Counted from the stretch's first letter, positions 26,321 to 35,270 are shown. The stretch is DNA of 64,000 bases from Streptomyces sp. CB01635 (GCF_002803065.1 NZ_NNBL01000036.1:1-64000); one strand, 5' to 3'. The notes: generated by a model from the sequence alone, not told the origin. Translations and numbers: made by a program.

Positions 26321-27172
26321 GTGGAGCTACGGACCTTGCGCTACTTCGTGGCGGTCGCCGAGGAACTCCACTTCGGCCGGGCCGCCACCCGACTGCACAT
26401 GAGCCAGCCGCCGCTGAGCCGGGCGATCAAGCAGCTGGAGGCCGATGTCGGGTCCCTGCTGTTCGTCCGCTCGCCTACGGGAGTCACGCTCACTTTGGTG
26501 GGCTCGGTGCTGCTCGACGAGGCGCGGGCCCTGCTCGACCATGCCGACCGCGTCCGGGTACGCGTGAGCGCGGCGGCCGGCGTCGCGACCATCACCATCG
26601 GCATTCTGGGCGACGGCACCGACCCAGGAGTGGCCAGGATGGCCGCCGCCTACCGTCGAAGCCGCCCCGGCATCGACATCCGCATCCGCGAGACCGATCT
26701 GACCGACCCGACCTGCGGGCTGCGCGCCGGAACGGTCGACGTCGCGCTGACCCGGGCGCCGTTCGACGAGACGGCCCTGACGGTGCGTGCGCTGCGGACC
26801 GATCCGGTCGGCGTGGTCCTGCGCGCCGACGATCCGCTGGCCCGCCGCGACGGGCTGCGGCTGGCTGAGCTGAGCGACCGCCGCTGGTTCCAGTTCCCGC
26901 AGGGCACCGACCCCATCTGGCAGTCGTACTGGAACGGTGGCAGGCCGCGCGAGGGCCCGGTGGTGCGCGCCGTCCAGGAATGCCTGCAGGCCGTGCTGTG
27001 GAACGGCACGGTCGGCCTGGCCCCGCTCGGACACGACCTGCCGGCGCAACTGGCCGTGGTGCCGCTGATCGACATGCCGCCGAGCCGAGTGGTGGCGGTG
27101 TGGAACGAGGGTGACACCAACCCTTTGATCCGGTCCTTCATCGAGATCGCGACAACCGCGTACCGGCGCTGA
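26321..27172 (+). CDS. LysR-family transcriptional regulator
   Basis: The 283-residue regulator starts with GTG (MELRTLRYFVAVAEELHFGR). Its helix-turn-helix is 'AATRLHMSQPPLSRAIKQLE'. The rest is a periplasmic-binding-type effector domain. It is divergent from the cupin gene, with a T-N11-A palindrome in between that ends seven bases before its start, so it likely represses itself and controls cupin and DoxX. The effector is unknown; related regulators sense small aromatic or organic compounds. Confidence 0.88.
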   Translation: MELRTLRYFVAVAEELHFGRAATRLHMSQPPLSRAIKQLEADVGSLLFVRSPTGVTLTLVGSVLLDEARALLDHADRVRVRVSAAAGVATITIGILGDGTDPGVARMAAAYRRSRPGIDIRIRETDLTDPTCGLRAGTVDVALTRAPFDETALTVRALRTDPVGVVLRADDPLARRDGLRLAELSDRRWFQFPQGTDPIWQSYWNGGRPREGPVVRAVQECLQAVLWNGTVGLAPLGHDLPAQLAVVPLIDMPPSRVVAVWNEGDTNPLIRSFIEIATTAYRR

Positions 27173-27564
27173 GCATCGGCAACCGGTGCTGCCGCAGCTC
27201 GTGAACAATCCGAACGCTGCGGCCCCAGGGACCGCCTCCCGAAGTGGTGAACATTTGCCGCCCCTTCTCGCGTACAGAGCCAGCTGGCTTTATTCACCGG
27301 TAATGCCGTTGGTTGTTCACGGGTTTGGAAGGCACCCAGATCCACGGGCGGGTGATGTTCACGAGTTTTAGCAGCGCTGGGGGTACTTGCCAGGGCAGCA
27401 TCGGGGTGCTCCTGGTGAAAGGTCCTGGTCATGCCGCACCGCCTGACCTTCAACGGCACGATCATCGAGACCGGCACCGACTCCTAGCGCCTCGCCAGCA
27501 CCCGGGCTCGGGCCGAGAAACCCGCCAAGGCGGCTGACATCTGCCCGCCGGGCGGTGGAATCAC
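27173..27564. other. Intergenic stretch with IS-like debris
   Basis: No gene is supported. Several gtgaac/gttcac motifs occur (27204, 27247, 27315, 27356) without a clear repeat unit. A short piece near 27428-27530 ('TFNGTIIETGTDS', then 'RLASTRARAEKPAKAAD') resembles the start of a lost protein. Confidence 0.35.
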
Positions 27565-28341
27565 CTACTCGCCGGCGCGGGCTACGAGCAGCGGTTGGAA
27601 GAAGCCCGTCTCCTGCGGCATCCGCCACCCGGCGTCGGCAAACCCGGCCTCGGCTGCGAGGCCGGCCAGCCGGTCCCGGCCGAGTGCCCAGTAGGTGGTC
27701 CGACGGACCTGGACGCGCCATTCTCCACCTGCCGGAAGGAGTTGGAAGTGCTCCAAGTCGTAGTGCTCGCCGTCGTCGTGCCAGTGCCAGAGCTGGAAGG
27801 TGACGGTTCGTTCCCCGTCGTCGGCGCAGTCGGCGATCCGGTGGACTTGTGGAGGCGTCGACGTCGGGCGGTCGCGCAGCAGGTCATCGTAGGGGCGTGT
27901 GCTGACCAACAGCAGGCCGGCCGGACGAAGCACGCGGCGCATCTCGACCAGGGCGGCGTGCACATCCTGCTCTGTCAGCAGGTGAGGCAGCGAGTTGTCG
28001 GCGCAGACGACGGTGTCGAACTGTCCATCGGCAAACGGGAGGCGTCTCATGTCGGCGGCGGCCGTGCGCAGACTCAGGCTCCGGCGGGCGGCCTCACGGG
28101 CAGCGCGGGCGGCGGCGCGGGAGCTGAGGTCGGTCCCGGTGACCCGGTGCCCGCGCAGCGCCAGGCCGATGGCCTGCGTGCCGATGCCGCAGGAACAGTC
28201 GAGCACCGCCGCGCGATCCTGGCCGATCAGAGCGTCCAGGGCGTCCCCCTGCCGGCGGATGCTCGCGTCCCAGTCTGAGTAGATCAGGTGGTAGTCGTCG
28301 GCCAGTTCGTCGTAGAAGTGCGCCACCGATGTCTCAGGCAT
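27565..28341 (-). CDS. SAM-dependent methyltransferase
   Basis: The 258-residue class I methyltransferase has motif I 'AAVLDCSCGIGTQAIGLA', motif II around 'VTGTDLSSRAA', motif III 'GQFDTVVCADNSLPHL' and post-motif 'RVLRPAGLLLVSTRPYDDLL'. The N-terminal 'FYDELADDYHLIYSDWDAS' and the C-terminal beta-rich part ('VTFQLWHWHDDGEHYDLEHF') resemble glycine/sarcosine N-methyltransferases. The acceptor is unknown. It is not part of an operon here. Confidence 0.82.
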   Translation of the reverse strand: MPETSVAHFYDELADDYHLIYSDWDASIRRQGDALDALIGQDRAAVLDCSCGIGTQAIGLALRGHRVTGTDLSSRAAARAAREAARRSLSLRTAAADMRRLPFADGQFDTVVCADNSLPHLLTEQDVHAALVEMRRVLRPAGLLLVSTRPYDDLLRDRPTSTPPQVHRIADCADDGERTVTFQLWHWHDDGEHYDLEHFQLLPAGGEWRVQVRRTTYWALGRDRLAGLAAEAGFADAGWRMPQETGFFQPLLVARAGE

Positions 28342-28476
28342 GGCCCGAGACTACTGTGCCTGATTCCCGGAGGCGCTGGTCGCCCCAGTGATCGGCACGA
28401 ACGTCCTCACTGGCCACAGTGCCGTCATTTTCCGTGAACATCTGCGAGCGCGCTGATCGCCAACTGCTGTTGGAAC

Positions 28477-28845
28477 TCATCGACAAACGCTGCTGCTGAA
28501 CGTGAACGAAGCCATGTCCCGGATCCCGCAGGCGTACAAGTACGCCACGAACCGCTCGTACTTGGGCAGCTCCAGCTCCTCCGACTTGAGCATCGCCCCG
28601 ACGCTGCTCTTGCTCAGGCGACCCCGACCGCGCATCTCCAGCGTGCACAGCGACGGCGACCCGGCCCAGATCCGTACGGCACGAAGGGCCTCGACGAGCT
28701 GGGCCGGCGTGGCCACCGTCAGCGGGTCTGGCTGGCCGAACTGCGGCAGCGGAATGGCGCTGCGGAATGCGAGTTCGGGTCGCTGCTCCCTGCGGGCCCC
28801 TCCTTGCCATTGCGCCTCGTCCCCGAGCACGTCCGCTGATAGCAC
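28477..28845 (-). pseudogene. Helix-turn-helix N-terminal fragment
   Basis: The part 'ATPAQLVEALRAVRIWAGSP', then 'SLCTLEMRGRGRLSKSSVG' and 'YERFVAYLYACGI' is the N-terminal DNA-binding domain seen in many Streptomyces regulators and NB-ARC or TPR signalling proteins. It is followed directly by a stop in unrelated sequence. The large C-terminal domain is lost. The first 40 codons do not look protein-like, so the true start is unclear. Confidence 0.55.
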
Positions 28846-29126
28846 GTACGGCTACCGGCCCGTGCACGCCACAGCTGGCCCGCGGGGGGCGTGACCGCTG
28901 GCCTGGAGCTGGTGCGTCAGGTCATGCGTGCCCTGGCTTGGTGCCCTGCCAGCCGAAGCCCAAGCGGTGGTCGTTGACTCGGGCCGCGGCCGACGCCGTG
29001 CCTGACCTGGTCGGCCTCGGGTCCAGCCCGAGGCTCCCGGCGAGAGGCCGGTCGACGACATCACTTGCGTCGCCCGGGTGACATGAGGCATGTCGGGCAT
29101 TTGCCTCCCGCCCTGGTTGCCAGAAG

Positions 29127-30776
29127 ATGCACGGCATGGTTCCCTCCCTCCCGTCCTTCGTGCCGCGCCGCACGGCCCGGCTCGCGCCCGTCCTGAGTGC
29201 CGCACTGGCACTCGCCCTGACATCCACGCAGCCGGCTCAGGCCGCCCCGGAGGAAGACACCAGCGGACCCACTCGCGCCGAGGCGAGCGTCTCGGCATAC
29301 CTGCGAGGCGTACGCGACCGGCCCGAAAAGCTGGCCGCCTTCTTCAGGGCCCTGCCCAAGGGCGCAGACCTCCACAACCACCTTTCGGGCGCGGCGACCA
29401 CCGAACTGCTGCTGCGCATCGCCGTCGAGGCCGACTACTGCATCGACACGACCACTCTCACCGCGAGCGCGCCGCCCTGCACGGAAAACACCCGCCCCGC
29501 GGCCGACACTCTCACCGACCCCGCCTTCCGGCGTCAGGTCATCCGCGCCTGGTCCATGCAGGACTTCACGCCCAGCCAGGGCGAGAGCAGCCACGACCAC
29601 TTCTTCGCCACGTTCGGAAAGTTCGGCGCGGTCAGCGGACTCCATCCCGGCCGGCTGCTGGCCCAGGTCTCCACCTCGGCCGCGAAGCAGCACCAGTTCT
29701 ACCTCGAGACCATGTGGACGCCCGCCTGGTACGCCGCTGACGCCCTTGCCACCAAGGTCGGGTACCACAGTGACCTGGCCCTGATGCGCGACAAGATGCT
29801 GGCCGACGGCGGCATGGACGCCGTCGTCCAAGAGGCGATGAGCGAGACGGACTCGATGGTCAAGGAGTTCCGTACCGCCGCGCACTGCGATACCGACCAC
29901 CCCGACGCCGGGTGCGCGCTGCCGGTACGGTTCATCGCCCAGGTCGACCGGGGCGGACCGCCCGAGCTGGTTTTCGCCCAGATGCTGCTCGGCGTGGAAC
30001 TGGCCCGGCACGACCCCCGCTTCGTCTCGCTGAACCTCGTGGGCCCCGAGGAGAATCCGATGGCGGTCGCCGACTACCGCCTGCACATGCGCATGCTGAA
30101 CTACCTGCGCGGTGTGTACCCCGACGTTCCCCTCACCCTGCACGCGGGAGAGCTCGTACCCGGCCTGGTCAAGCCCGAGGACCTGCGCTTCCACGTCCGC
30201 GACGCCGTGCTCACCGCCCACTCCGACCGCATCGGCCACGGCGTCGACATCCGCCACGAGGACGACTACCGGGAACTGCTGCGCCTGATGGCCCGGAAGC
30301 ATGTGCTTGTGGAAGTCCCGCTCACCAGCAACGCGCAGGTCCTGGGTGTCACGGGCCCGGCCCACCCCTTCCCGCTGTACCGGGCGAACCACGTTCCGGT
30401 CGCCCTGGCCACCGACGACCAAGGCGTCGAGCGAACCGACATCAGCCGCGAGTACCAACGAGCCGCACGCACCTACCAGCTGGACTACCCGGTGCTGAAG
30501 GACCTGGCCCGCACCTCCCTGGAGTACGGCTTCCTGAGGGGCCGCAGCCTGTGGCGCGACCGCAACGGCCACCAGCCCGTCCCCGCCTGCGCCGGAGACC
30601 GCCTCGGCGACGCGACCCCCAGCAAGCGCTGCGCCCACTTCCTCGCCTCCAGCGCCAAGGCCACAGTGCAGTGGAAACAGGAAGACGCCTTCCACGCCTT
30701 TGAACGCACCTTCGCCGCCAGAGCGCCACAGGCCGCATCCCGCACCACCAACACGCGCGCCGACGCCACACGATGA
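29127..30776 (+). CDS. Secreted adenosine deaminase-like protein (ADGF/CECR1 type)
   Basis: The 549-residue protein has a signal peptide (basic 'VPRRTARLAPVL', then an Ala/Leu core ending in 'AQAAP'). The metal-dependent hydrolase fold carries the deaminase motifs: 'KGADLHNHLSG' (HxH zinc ligands), 'LTLHAGEL' (His and catalytic Glu), 'SDRIGHG' and 'LATDDQGV' (Asp-Asp). The extra N-terminal part and several Cys resemble the ADGF subfamily of extracellular adenosine deaminases. It should convert adenosine to inosine outside the cell. ATG at 29136 is an alternative start. It is a single gene. Confidence 0.85.
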   Translation: MHGMVPSLPSFVPRRTARLAPVLSAALALALTSTQPAQAAPEEDTSGPTRAEASVSAYLRGVRDRPEKLAAFFRALPKGADLHNHLSGAATTELLLRIAVEADYCIDTTTLTASAPPCTENTRPAADTLTDPAFRRQVIRAWSMQDFTPSQGESSHDHFFATFGKFGAVSGLHPGRLLAQVSTSAAKQHQFYLETMWTPAWYAADALATKVGYHSDLALMRDKMLADGGMDAVVQEAMSETDSMVKEFRTAAHCDTDHPDAGCALPVRFIAQVDRGGPPELVFAQMLLGVELARHDPRFVSLNLVGPEENPMAVADYRLHMRMLNYLRGVYPDVPLTLHAGELVPGLVKPEDLRFHVRDAVLTAHSDRIGHGVDIRHEDDYRELLRLMARKHVLVEVPLTSNAQVLGVTGPAHPFPLYRANHVPVALATDDQGVERTDISREYQRAARTYQLDYPVLKDLARTSLEYGFLRGRSLWRDRNGHQPVPACAGDRLGDATPSKRCAHFLASSAKATVQWKQEDAFHAFERTFAARAPQAASRTTNTRADATR

Positions 30777-30884
30777 TTCCCGCACAACCGAGGGGGTCCA
30801 AGTGGCCGAAGTGAAGTTGGTGGCTCAAACGTGCGCAGACCAGCCGATTCCAGAGGGTCGGGGCTGCTGACCTGGGGCTTCGTC

Positions 30885-31170
30885 ATCCTAGGCCCCCGCT
30901 CACACCACACGGCGCCCCCTTGCCTGCGGCCTGCCGGTCGGTTTGGCCGATCACGTACTCCGCCAGGTTGTGCCCCACCGCGAGGACCGCCCACACCGCC
31001 CCGAACGTCGTCAGCGCCGCGACCGGCTCGATCTGGCGCTGGTGGTAGTGCTGAAGAGCTACCAGAAGCTGGGCTACTTCCCGGACTTGGCCGAGGTTCC
31101 GCCGCTGGTGGTCGAGGCGAACGCGTCCGGAGCCCGGGTCGGGTACGGACGCGTGTCCACCCAAGGGCAA
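30885..31170. mobile_element. Mixed mobile-element remnants (Tn3-type transposase and resolvase pieces)
   Basis: The plus strand at about 31017-31120 reads 'RLDLALVVVLKSYQKLGYFP' then 'DLAEVPPLVVE', an N-terminal piece of a Tn3-family transposase. It is followed at once by 'RVGYGRVSTQGQ', the start of a serine resolvase. On the minus strand at 30890-31020, 'TFGAVWAVLAVGHNLAEYVI' and 'GQTDRQAAGKGAP' look like a small mobile-element membrane protein. All are short fragments. Confidence 0.5.
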
Positions 31171-31373
31171 AGGGTCTCAACAGGTTTTTGGACACACCAA
31201 GTTAATGACACCCCGGACACCCTTCTTGGACACTGCAAGCCTGTTCCCCGCCCGCGGCGGGTCGCGTACAGCATGTTGTCCAACAACCGATCGATTGTTG
31301 GACGGTGACGACCACTACGAAGGCGGAGCCGAGCAGTGCGACGACGGTCTAGATGATCGATTTCAAGGGATCG

Positions 31374-31452
31374 TGTGGGATCTCAGATTGGCTGGCCGAA
31401 TCTCACGGCCGGTGGCCATTCCGCGGCCGATCGGCCACGGAACTGAGACTGG
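31374..31452 (+). repeat. 79-bp repeat, copy A
   Basis: Begins tgtgggatctcagatt and ends actgagactgg. It aligns over its full 79 bases with the reverse complement of 35046-35124. Its ends are imperfect inverted repeats of each other (ctcagatt/ctcagttc and tggcc). Confidence 0.7.
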
Positions 31453-31855
31453 CCGGGCGGCTTGTTGCGCTCAGCCGCTCCGTGGCGGACGCCCCGCCAC
31501 CTGCCAGCCGCTGTGTGATCCGGTCGAACAAGTCCGTCAGCGGCGCACCGACGTCCTGGCCGAACTCAGTCAGCCCGTAGGTGACTTGGGGTGGCGTCGT
31601 CGGCTCGACCTTCCGCCAGACCAGGTCGTCCTGGACCAGTGCGCGCAGTGTCTGAGCGAGCATCTTCTCGCTGATGCCCTGGATGCTGTCGCGCAGCTCG
31701 TAAAACCGAAGGTCGGTGCTACGCAAGGAGATCAGAACCCAGATACCCCACCTGCTGGTCACGTGGTCGACCACGTCGCGCGCAGGGCAGTCGGTGTGAA
31801 ACACCTCATACCGATTGCCCGCCTCGGCCTGCCTCAGCTGCGCGCCTTCCCTCAT
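31403..31855 (-). CDS. HxlR-family transcriptional regulator
   Basis: The 150-residue regulator has the HxlR pattern: 'CPARDVVDHVTSRWGIWVLI', 'RFYELRDSIQGISEKMLAQT' (recognition helix), 'LRALVQDDLVWRKVEPTTPP' and 'VTYGLTEFGQDV'. Cys23 near the N-terminus could sense redox or electrophiles. About 16 C-terminal residues are encoded by the 79-bp repeat, which supplies the stop. It is divergent from an NmrA-like reductase and probably regulates it. Confidence 0.85.
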   Translation of the reverse strand: MREGAQLRQAEAGNRYEVFHTDCPARDVVDHVTSRWGIWVLISLRSTDLRFYELRDSIQGISEKMLAQTLRALVQDDLVWRKVEPTTPPQVTYGLTEFGQDVGAPLTDLFDRITQRLAGGGASATERLSATSRPASLSSVADRPRNGHRP

Positions 31856-31862
31856 GTCCGGA

Positions 31863-31896
31863 GCTTACCTCTGGGTATGTTCTTACGAAAAGTAAG
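31863..31896. promoter_or_regulatory. Operator/promoter between HxlR regulator and reductase
   Basis: cttac at 31882-31886 and gtaag at 31892-31896 form an inverted repeat around gaaaa. A further half-site, cttac, lies at 31864-31868, 18 bases upstream. The site is in the divergent gap (31856-31947). Confidence 0.55.
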
Positions 31897-31947
31897 CCTG
31901 CCTCCTAGCGTCAATTGCCGTAGTGCACAACGGACTAGGAGCTGAAC

Positions 31948-32787
31948 ATGATCGTGGTGACCGGGGCTACCGGGAATGTGGGCCGGCCTTTGACGCAGGC
32001 CCTGGCCAAGGCGGGCGAGCAGGTGACGGCGGTGTCACGGCACGCGGCGGCAATGCCGGACGGGGTCCGGCACGTGCCGGCTGACTTGGCCGAGCCGCAG
32101 GGCCTCACCCCCGCATTGGACGGGGCGAAGGCGCTGTTCCTCCTGCTGTCCGGCGACCTGCACGCCCCCGAAGCCAGGCCGACCGACCTTATCGATCTGG
32201 CTGCTGCCAGCGGGGTCCGCCGAGTCGTCCTGCTGTCTTCGCAGGGCGTGGCGACGAGGCCGCTCGGCCCGTCGCGGATCGCGATGCGCGCGGTGGAGGA
32301 CGCGTTGAGAGAGTCCGGCCTGCACTGGGCCGTCCTACGACCGGGCGGCTTCGCCTCCAACGCCTTGGCGTGGGCGGAGTCCGTCCGCACGCAAGGAACG
32401 GTCGCCGCACCCTTCGGCGATGTCGGGGTGCCGATCGTCGACCCGGCGGACATCGCCGAGGTCGCGGCGGCCTGCCTGCTGGACGACCGTCACACCGGCG
32501 GAATCTTCGAGCTGACCGGGCCCGAGGTGATCACGCCCCGTCAGCAGTCGGAGGCCATCGCCGCGGCGCTCGGCTCGCCGGTGCGGTTCCACGAGCTCAC
32601 CCGCGAGGAGGCCAAAGCCGCGATGACCCAGTTCGTGCCGCCGGAACTCGCCGACGACACCCTGGACATCATCTCCGCCCCGAACCCCGCCGAACTGCGG
32701 ATCAGCTCGGACGTGGAACGAGTCATCGGCCGCGCCCCGCGCCCCTTCAACAACTGGGTCGCCCGTAGCATCGCCGCCTTTCGCTGA
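31948..32787 (+). CDS. NmrA-like NAD(P)H-binding oxidoreductase
   Basis: The 279-residue protein starts MIVVTGATGNVGRPLTQALA, the GxxGxxG nucleotide-binding site of atypical short-chain dehydrogenases (NmrA/SDR_a5). 'GVRRVVLLSSQG' and 'LHWAVLRPGGFASNALAW' are typical of this group, close to NAD(P)H:quinone reductase-like QorB. No YxxxK catalytic pair is present. An aggag site lies five bases before the ATG. The HxlR neighbour suggests induction by quinone or aldehyde stress. Confidence 0.85.
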   Translation: MIVVTGATGNVGRPLTQALAKAGEQVTAVSRHAAAMPDGVRHVPADLAEPQGLTPALDGAKALFLLLSGDLHAPEARPTDLIDLAAASGVRRVVLLSSQGVATRPLGPSRIAMRAVEDALRESGLHWAVLRPGGFASNALAWAESVRTQGTVAAPFGDVGVPIVDPADIAEVAAACLLDDRHTGGIFELTGPEVITPRQQSEAIAAALGSPVRFHELTREEAKAAMTQFVPPELADDTLDIISAPNPAELRISSDVERVIGRAPRPFNNWVARSIAAFR

Positions 32788-32980
32788 GGCACAACTCAGC
32801 CGAAGCGCCCGGGCAGCCTCGTGCGACCACGGCCGCACGGGGCGGCCCCGTCACCGCGTACCACCAGTCAGAGCTCAAGAGCGGAGCGACCTGACAGGGG
32901 CCTACTGGTGTCCTGCGCCGGAGATCCGTTGGCAGGAGCGGGCGAGGAAGTCGAGGATCTCTTCGGCTGTTTCGGTCCAG

Positions 32981-33479
32981 GTGAACGGGGTTGAGTTCTC
33001 GTTCCACATCTATCAGCACGAACCCGACGGCCTGCCTGCCCTGCTGCCTGAGGTGTGTCTGCACTGGGACCACCAAACCGTCGGCCGGCGACGCGAGCGC
33101 GCGCAGCAGAACATCCGCATGGACTTCCTGATGCTCCTGCCCGTTTGGCAGCGCGTTGTATTCGAAGTCGACGCGAGCCAGCACTTGGTGCACGTCAATC
33201 CGGCGTACACCTCCCGCACCTGCGCCGAATGCGGGCACATCGAACCGGGTCTCCCAGGCCCGTTTCGTATGCCGGTTCTGCGGTGTCGTTGCACACGTGG
33301 ACTGGAACGGCTCCCGCAACATCCGCCACCGTGCGGAAGAGTTGTGGCGACGCGGGGCGCAGTCAACCGCCCCAGACCCGCCCCCGAACACCGGGCGTGG
33401 GACAGGACCTAAACCCAGCACCACAGCCAGTGGCGCCCCTTGTGCAAGCCCGGGACTCTGAGTCCCGGTCGTCAACATG
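32981..33479 (+). pseudogene. TnpB (IS200/IS605 OrfB) C-terminal remnant with right end
   Basis: 'AQQNIRMDFLMLLPVWQRVV', then 'VHVNPAYTSRTCAECGHIE', and after a frameshift near 33250 'SQARFVCRFCGVVAHVDWNG' and 'SRNIRHRAEELWRRGAQS' form the zinc-finger and last RuvC part of a TnpB. The N-terminal two thirds are missing, and the last RuvC Asp is retained as 'HVDWNGSRNI'. A hairpin, ccgggact-ctg-agtcccgg, and a gtcaac end at about 33477 resemble the right end of an IS605-type element. It is more distant from the two full copies than they are from each other. Confidence 0.7.
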
Positions 33480-33483
33480 GCCT

Positions 33484-33546
33484 CGGACTCCTACCTCGGA
33501 CACCAGGCGCAAAGTAGGTGCGTCTTCGCTGGTCAGCGGTTCGGTC
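33484..33546 (-). repeat. Inverted ~60-bp repeat, left copy
   Basis: The minus strand reads cagcgaagacgcacctactt and then tgcgcctggtgtccgagg. It matches the plus strand at 34917-34981 with only a few mismatches. It could encode 'TSEDAPTLRLVSEVGVRG' on the minus strand. Confidence 0.7.
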
Positions 33547-33730
33547 GACGGTGAGGGGAGAACACTGTCACCGGCTTCGATGAGCCGGCGCACCGCCTCG
33601 ACGGCGGTCGGCTCGCCCCAGTCAAGATTGGCGAGCGCCTTCTCGGTCGCGTCGCTGCAGAAGGCGTGGGTGCGGGCTCATGACTTCGTTGCCTGCCGAC
33701 CGGGCCGGCCGAAGCCTGTGCCGCGTCTGA

Positions 33731-34594
33731 CTAGAAGGGCGGTGACGGCGGAGGGGTGCCCGGAAGGGCCGGATTCTCCGGGTGCCGTATGTCGCCGCTG
33801 CCGAGCAGGACGCGGGCCCGGACCCGCATCGGCTCGTCGCCGTGCCGGGAGAGCACGACCAGTTCGTCGACCCGGGTCGTCATGGGGCCGAGGAGGGCCT
33901 CCACCTTGCGGGCGAGGAGGTGCGGGTCCGGGGTACGGCCGAGGGACAGGTGCGGGGTGAAGTCGTGCGAGTGCGATCCGCACAGCGGGAAGCGGAGCTC
34001 CAGGGACTCCCGCAGCCGTGCCCAGGGCTCGTGGTCGGCGGCGGCCGGGTCGAGCCAGACGGTGGCGTCCTCGCGGTGTCCGAACCAGTGGACGCCCGCC
34101 AGGCGGGCGGTGAACGGCGGCGTCTCGGCGAGGGCCGCGGCGACCAGCGGCAGGGCTCGGGCGAACTCGGTCTCGGGGACGAAACCGAAGAGCACGTTGA
34201 CGTGTGGCGGCCAGCGGCGGATCTGCCGGTCGTGTTCGCGGCGAATGTGCTGGATCGGCGGCCACAACTTTGCCGGCGGCCGCCAGGCGACGGCGGTGCG
34301 GTTCGTCGACGGGACGGCGAGGACGTCGCAGGGTGCCGGGGCCGGTACGGGACCGACCTGCTCGAAGAGGGTCTCGTCGAGCCGGTCGACGCCGCAGGCG
34401 CGGTCCCAGACGACCTGGCCGTCCGCCTCGAAGAACACCACCCGGTGCCACGGGATCTCCCCGCCCGGCACGAAGTCGCCAAGCAGGATCCGCTTCGGCG
34501 GGGCCCCGCGCTCGGCGACCCCCATCACGAACCGCTCGGGGTCGAAGCGCGGGTCCCAGAGCACCCGGTGGTAGATCTCGTCGCTGGTGTGCAC
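33731..34594 (-). CDS. MJ1316 RNA-end-recognition domain fused to 2H phosphoesterase (RNA-repair type)
   Basis: The 287-residue protein has two domains. Residues 1-75 ('TSDEIYHRVLWDPRFDPE', 'GGEIPWHRVVFFEADGQ', 'VVWDRACGVDRLD') match DUF504, the MJ1316 domain proposed to recognise RNA cyclic ends. Residues 105-270 are a 2H phosphoesterase of the 2'-5' RNA ligase group, with 'PHVNVLFGFV' and 'FTPHLSLGRTP'. The first 2H motif is H-x-N, the second H-x-S. Together they suggest recognition and processing of 2',3'-cyclic or 2'-phosphate RNA ends. GTG at 34594 has aggtgg five bases upstream; GTG at 34603 is possible. The gene is alone, and inverted 60-bp repeats flank it. Confidence 0.8.
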   Translation of the reverse strand: MHTSDEIYHRVLWDPRFDPERFVMGVAERGAPPKRILLGDFVPGGEIPWHRVVFFEADGQVVWDRACGVDRLDETLFEQVGPVPAPAPCDVLAVPSTNRTAVAWRPPAKLWPPIQHIRREHDRQIRRWPPHVNVLFGFVPETEFARALPLVAAALAETPPFTARLAGVHWFGHREDATVWLDPAAADHEPWARLRESLELRFPLCGSHSHDFTPHLSLGRTPDPHLLARKVEALLGPMTTRVDELVVLSRHGDEPMRVRARVLLGSGDIRHPENPALPGTPPPSPPF

Positions 34595-34916
34595 GTCAGC
34601 CACCTGCCCTCGACTATCAGGGTGACGCGCGCCCGGTCGACCCTGCAAATCAACGCCCGGCCCGCCCACCTCGCCGCGGTTACGGCAGGAGGGCGAGAGA
34701 CAGCGGCGGTTTTCGCCCCGAGACTCCCACCTCGGACAGGGGACAAGTAACCCGCGAGTAGGACTGTTGACGCCCGCCGTTTGCCGACTTTGATTCCCGA
34801 CACGGTTGCCGACACTGCCGACCTGCGGAAACTCTCTGGCCGGCTGAGTGTCGACAGACTCTTGTTTCCCAGTACTTGTCCATTGCGGCTGGTGACGCGT
34901 TCTTCCCTTGCAGTGG

Positions 34917-34981
34917 GCCGGACCGCTGGCCAGCGAAGACGTACCTACTTTGCGCCTGGTGTCCGAGGGAGGAGTCCGGGG
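34917..34981 (+). repeat. Inverted ~60-bp repeat, right copy
   Basis: Reads cagcgaagacgtacctactt then tgcgcctggtgtccgaggga. It is the partner, in opposite orientation, of 33484-33546. A shorter related piece (cacctcggacag) is at 34728-34739. Confidence 0.7.
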
Positions 34982-35045
34982 TCCAGATGGCTAGGAGGGC
35001 GGCGCCATCACCCTTGTGTGTGATGGCGCCGGGACCTCTGACCGG

Positions 35046-35124
35046 CCAGTCTCAGATTCGTGGCCGATTGGCCATTGGGTGGCCACGGTTCGTGAGACTT
35101 GGCCACGGGATCTGAGATCCCACA
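35046..35124 (-). repeat. 79-bp repeat, copy B
   Basis: The minus strand begins tgtgggatctcagatc and ends ctgagactgg, matching copy A at 31374-31452 along its whole length with scattered mismatches. It is non-coding here. Confidence 0.7.
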
Positions 35125-35270
35125 GCTGGAGGTCCGCCAGGGGGCTGGATGCCTGCCATGCCCCACGCCGTGTGGTCCGGTGCGATCAGCTTTGGCCTGG
35201 TCACTTCTCTGAACTGAGCCAGCCCGGTTCCGCCTGTGAGCCTGTCCGCCCCTTTGAATAGGGTGAGCGG

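Noticed and set aside
27200..28450. Repeated gtgaac/gttcac motifs as IS ends
   Set aside because: Similar motifs also occur near 25060 and 47420, but I could not define a common repeat longer than about ten bases, so no element is claimed.
29061..30785. A 574-codon open frame on the minus strand
   Set aside because: It is antisense to the adenosine deaminase-like gene, which has all catalytic motifs.
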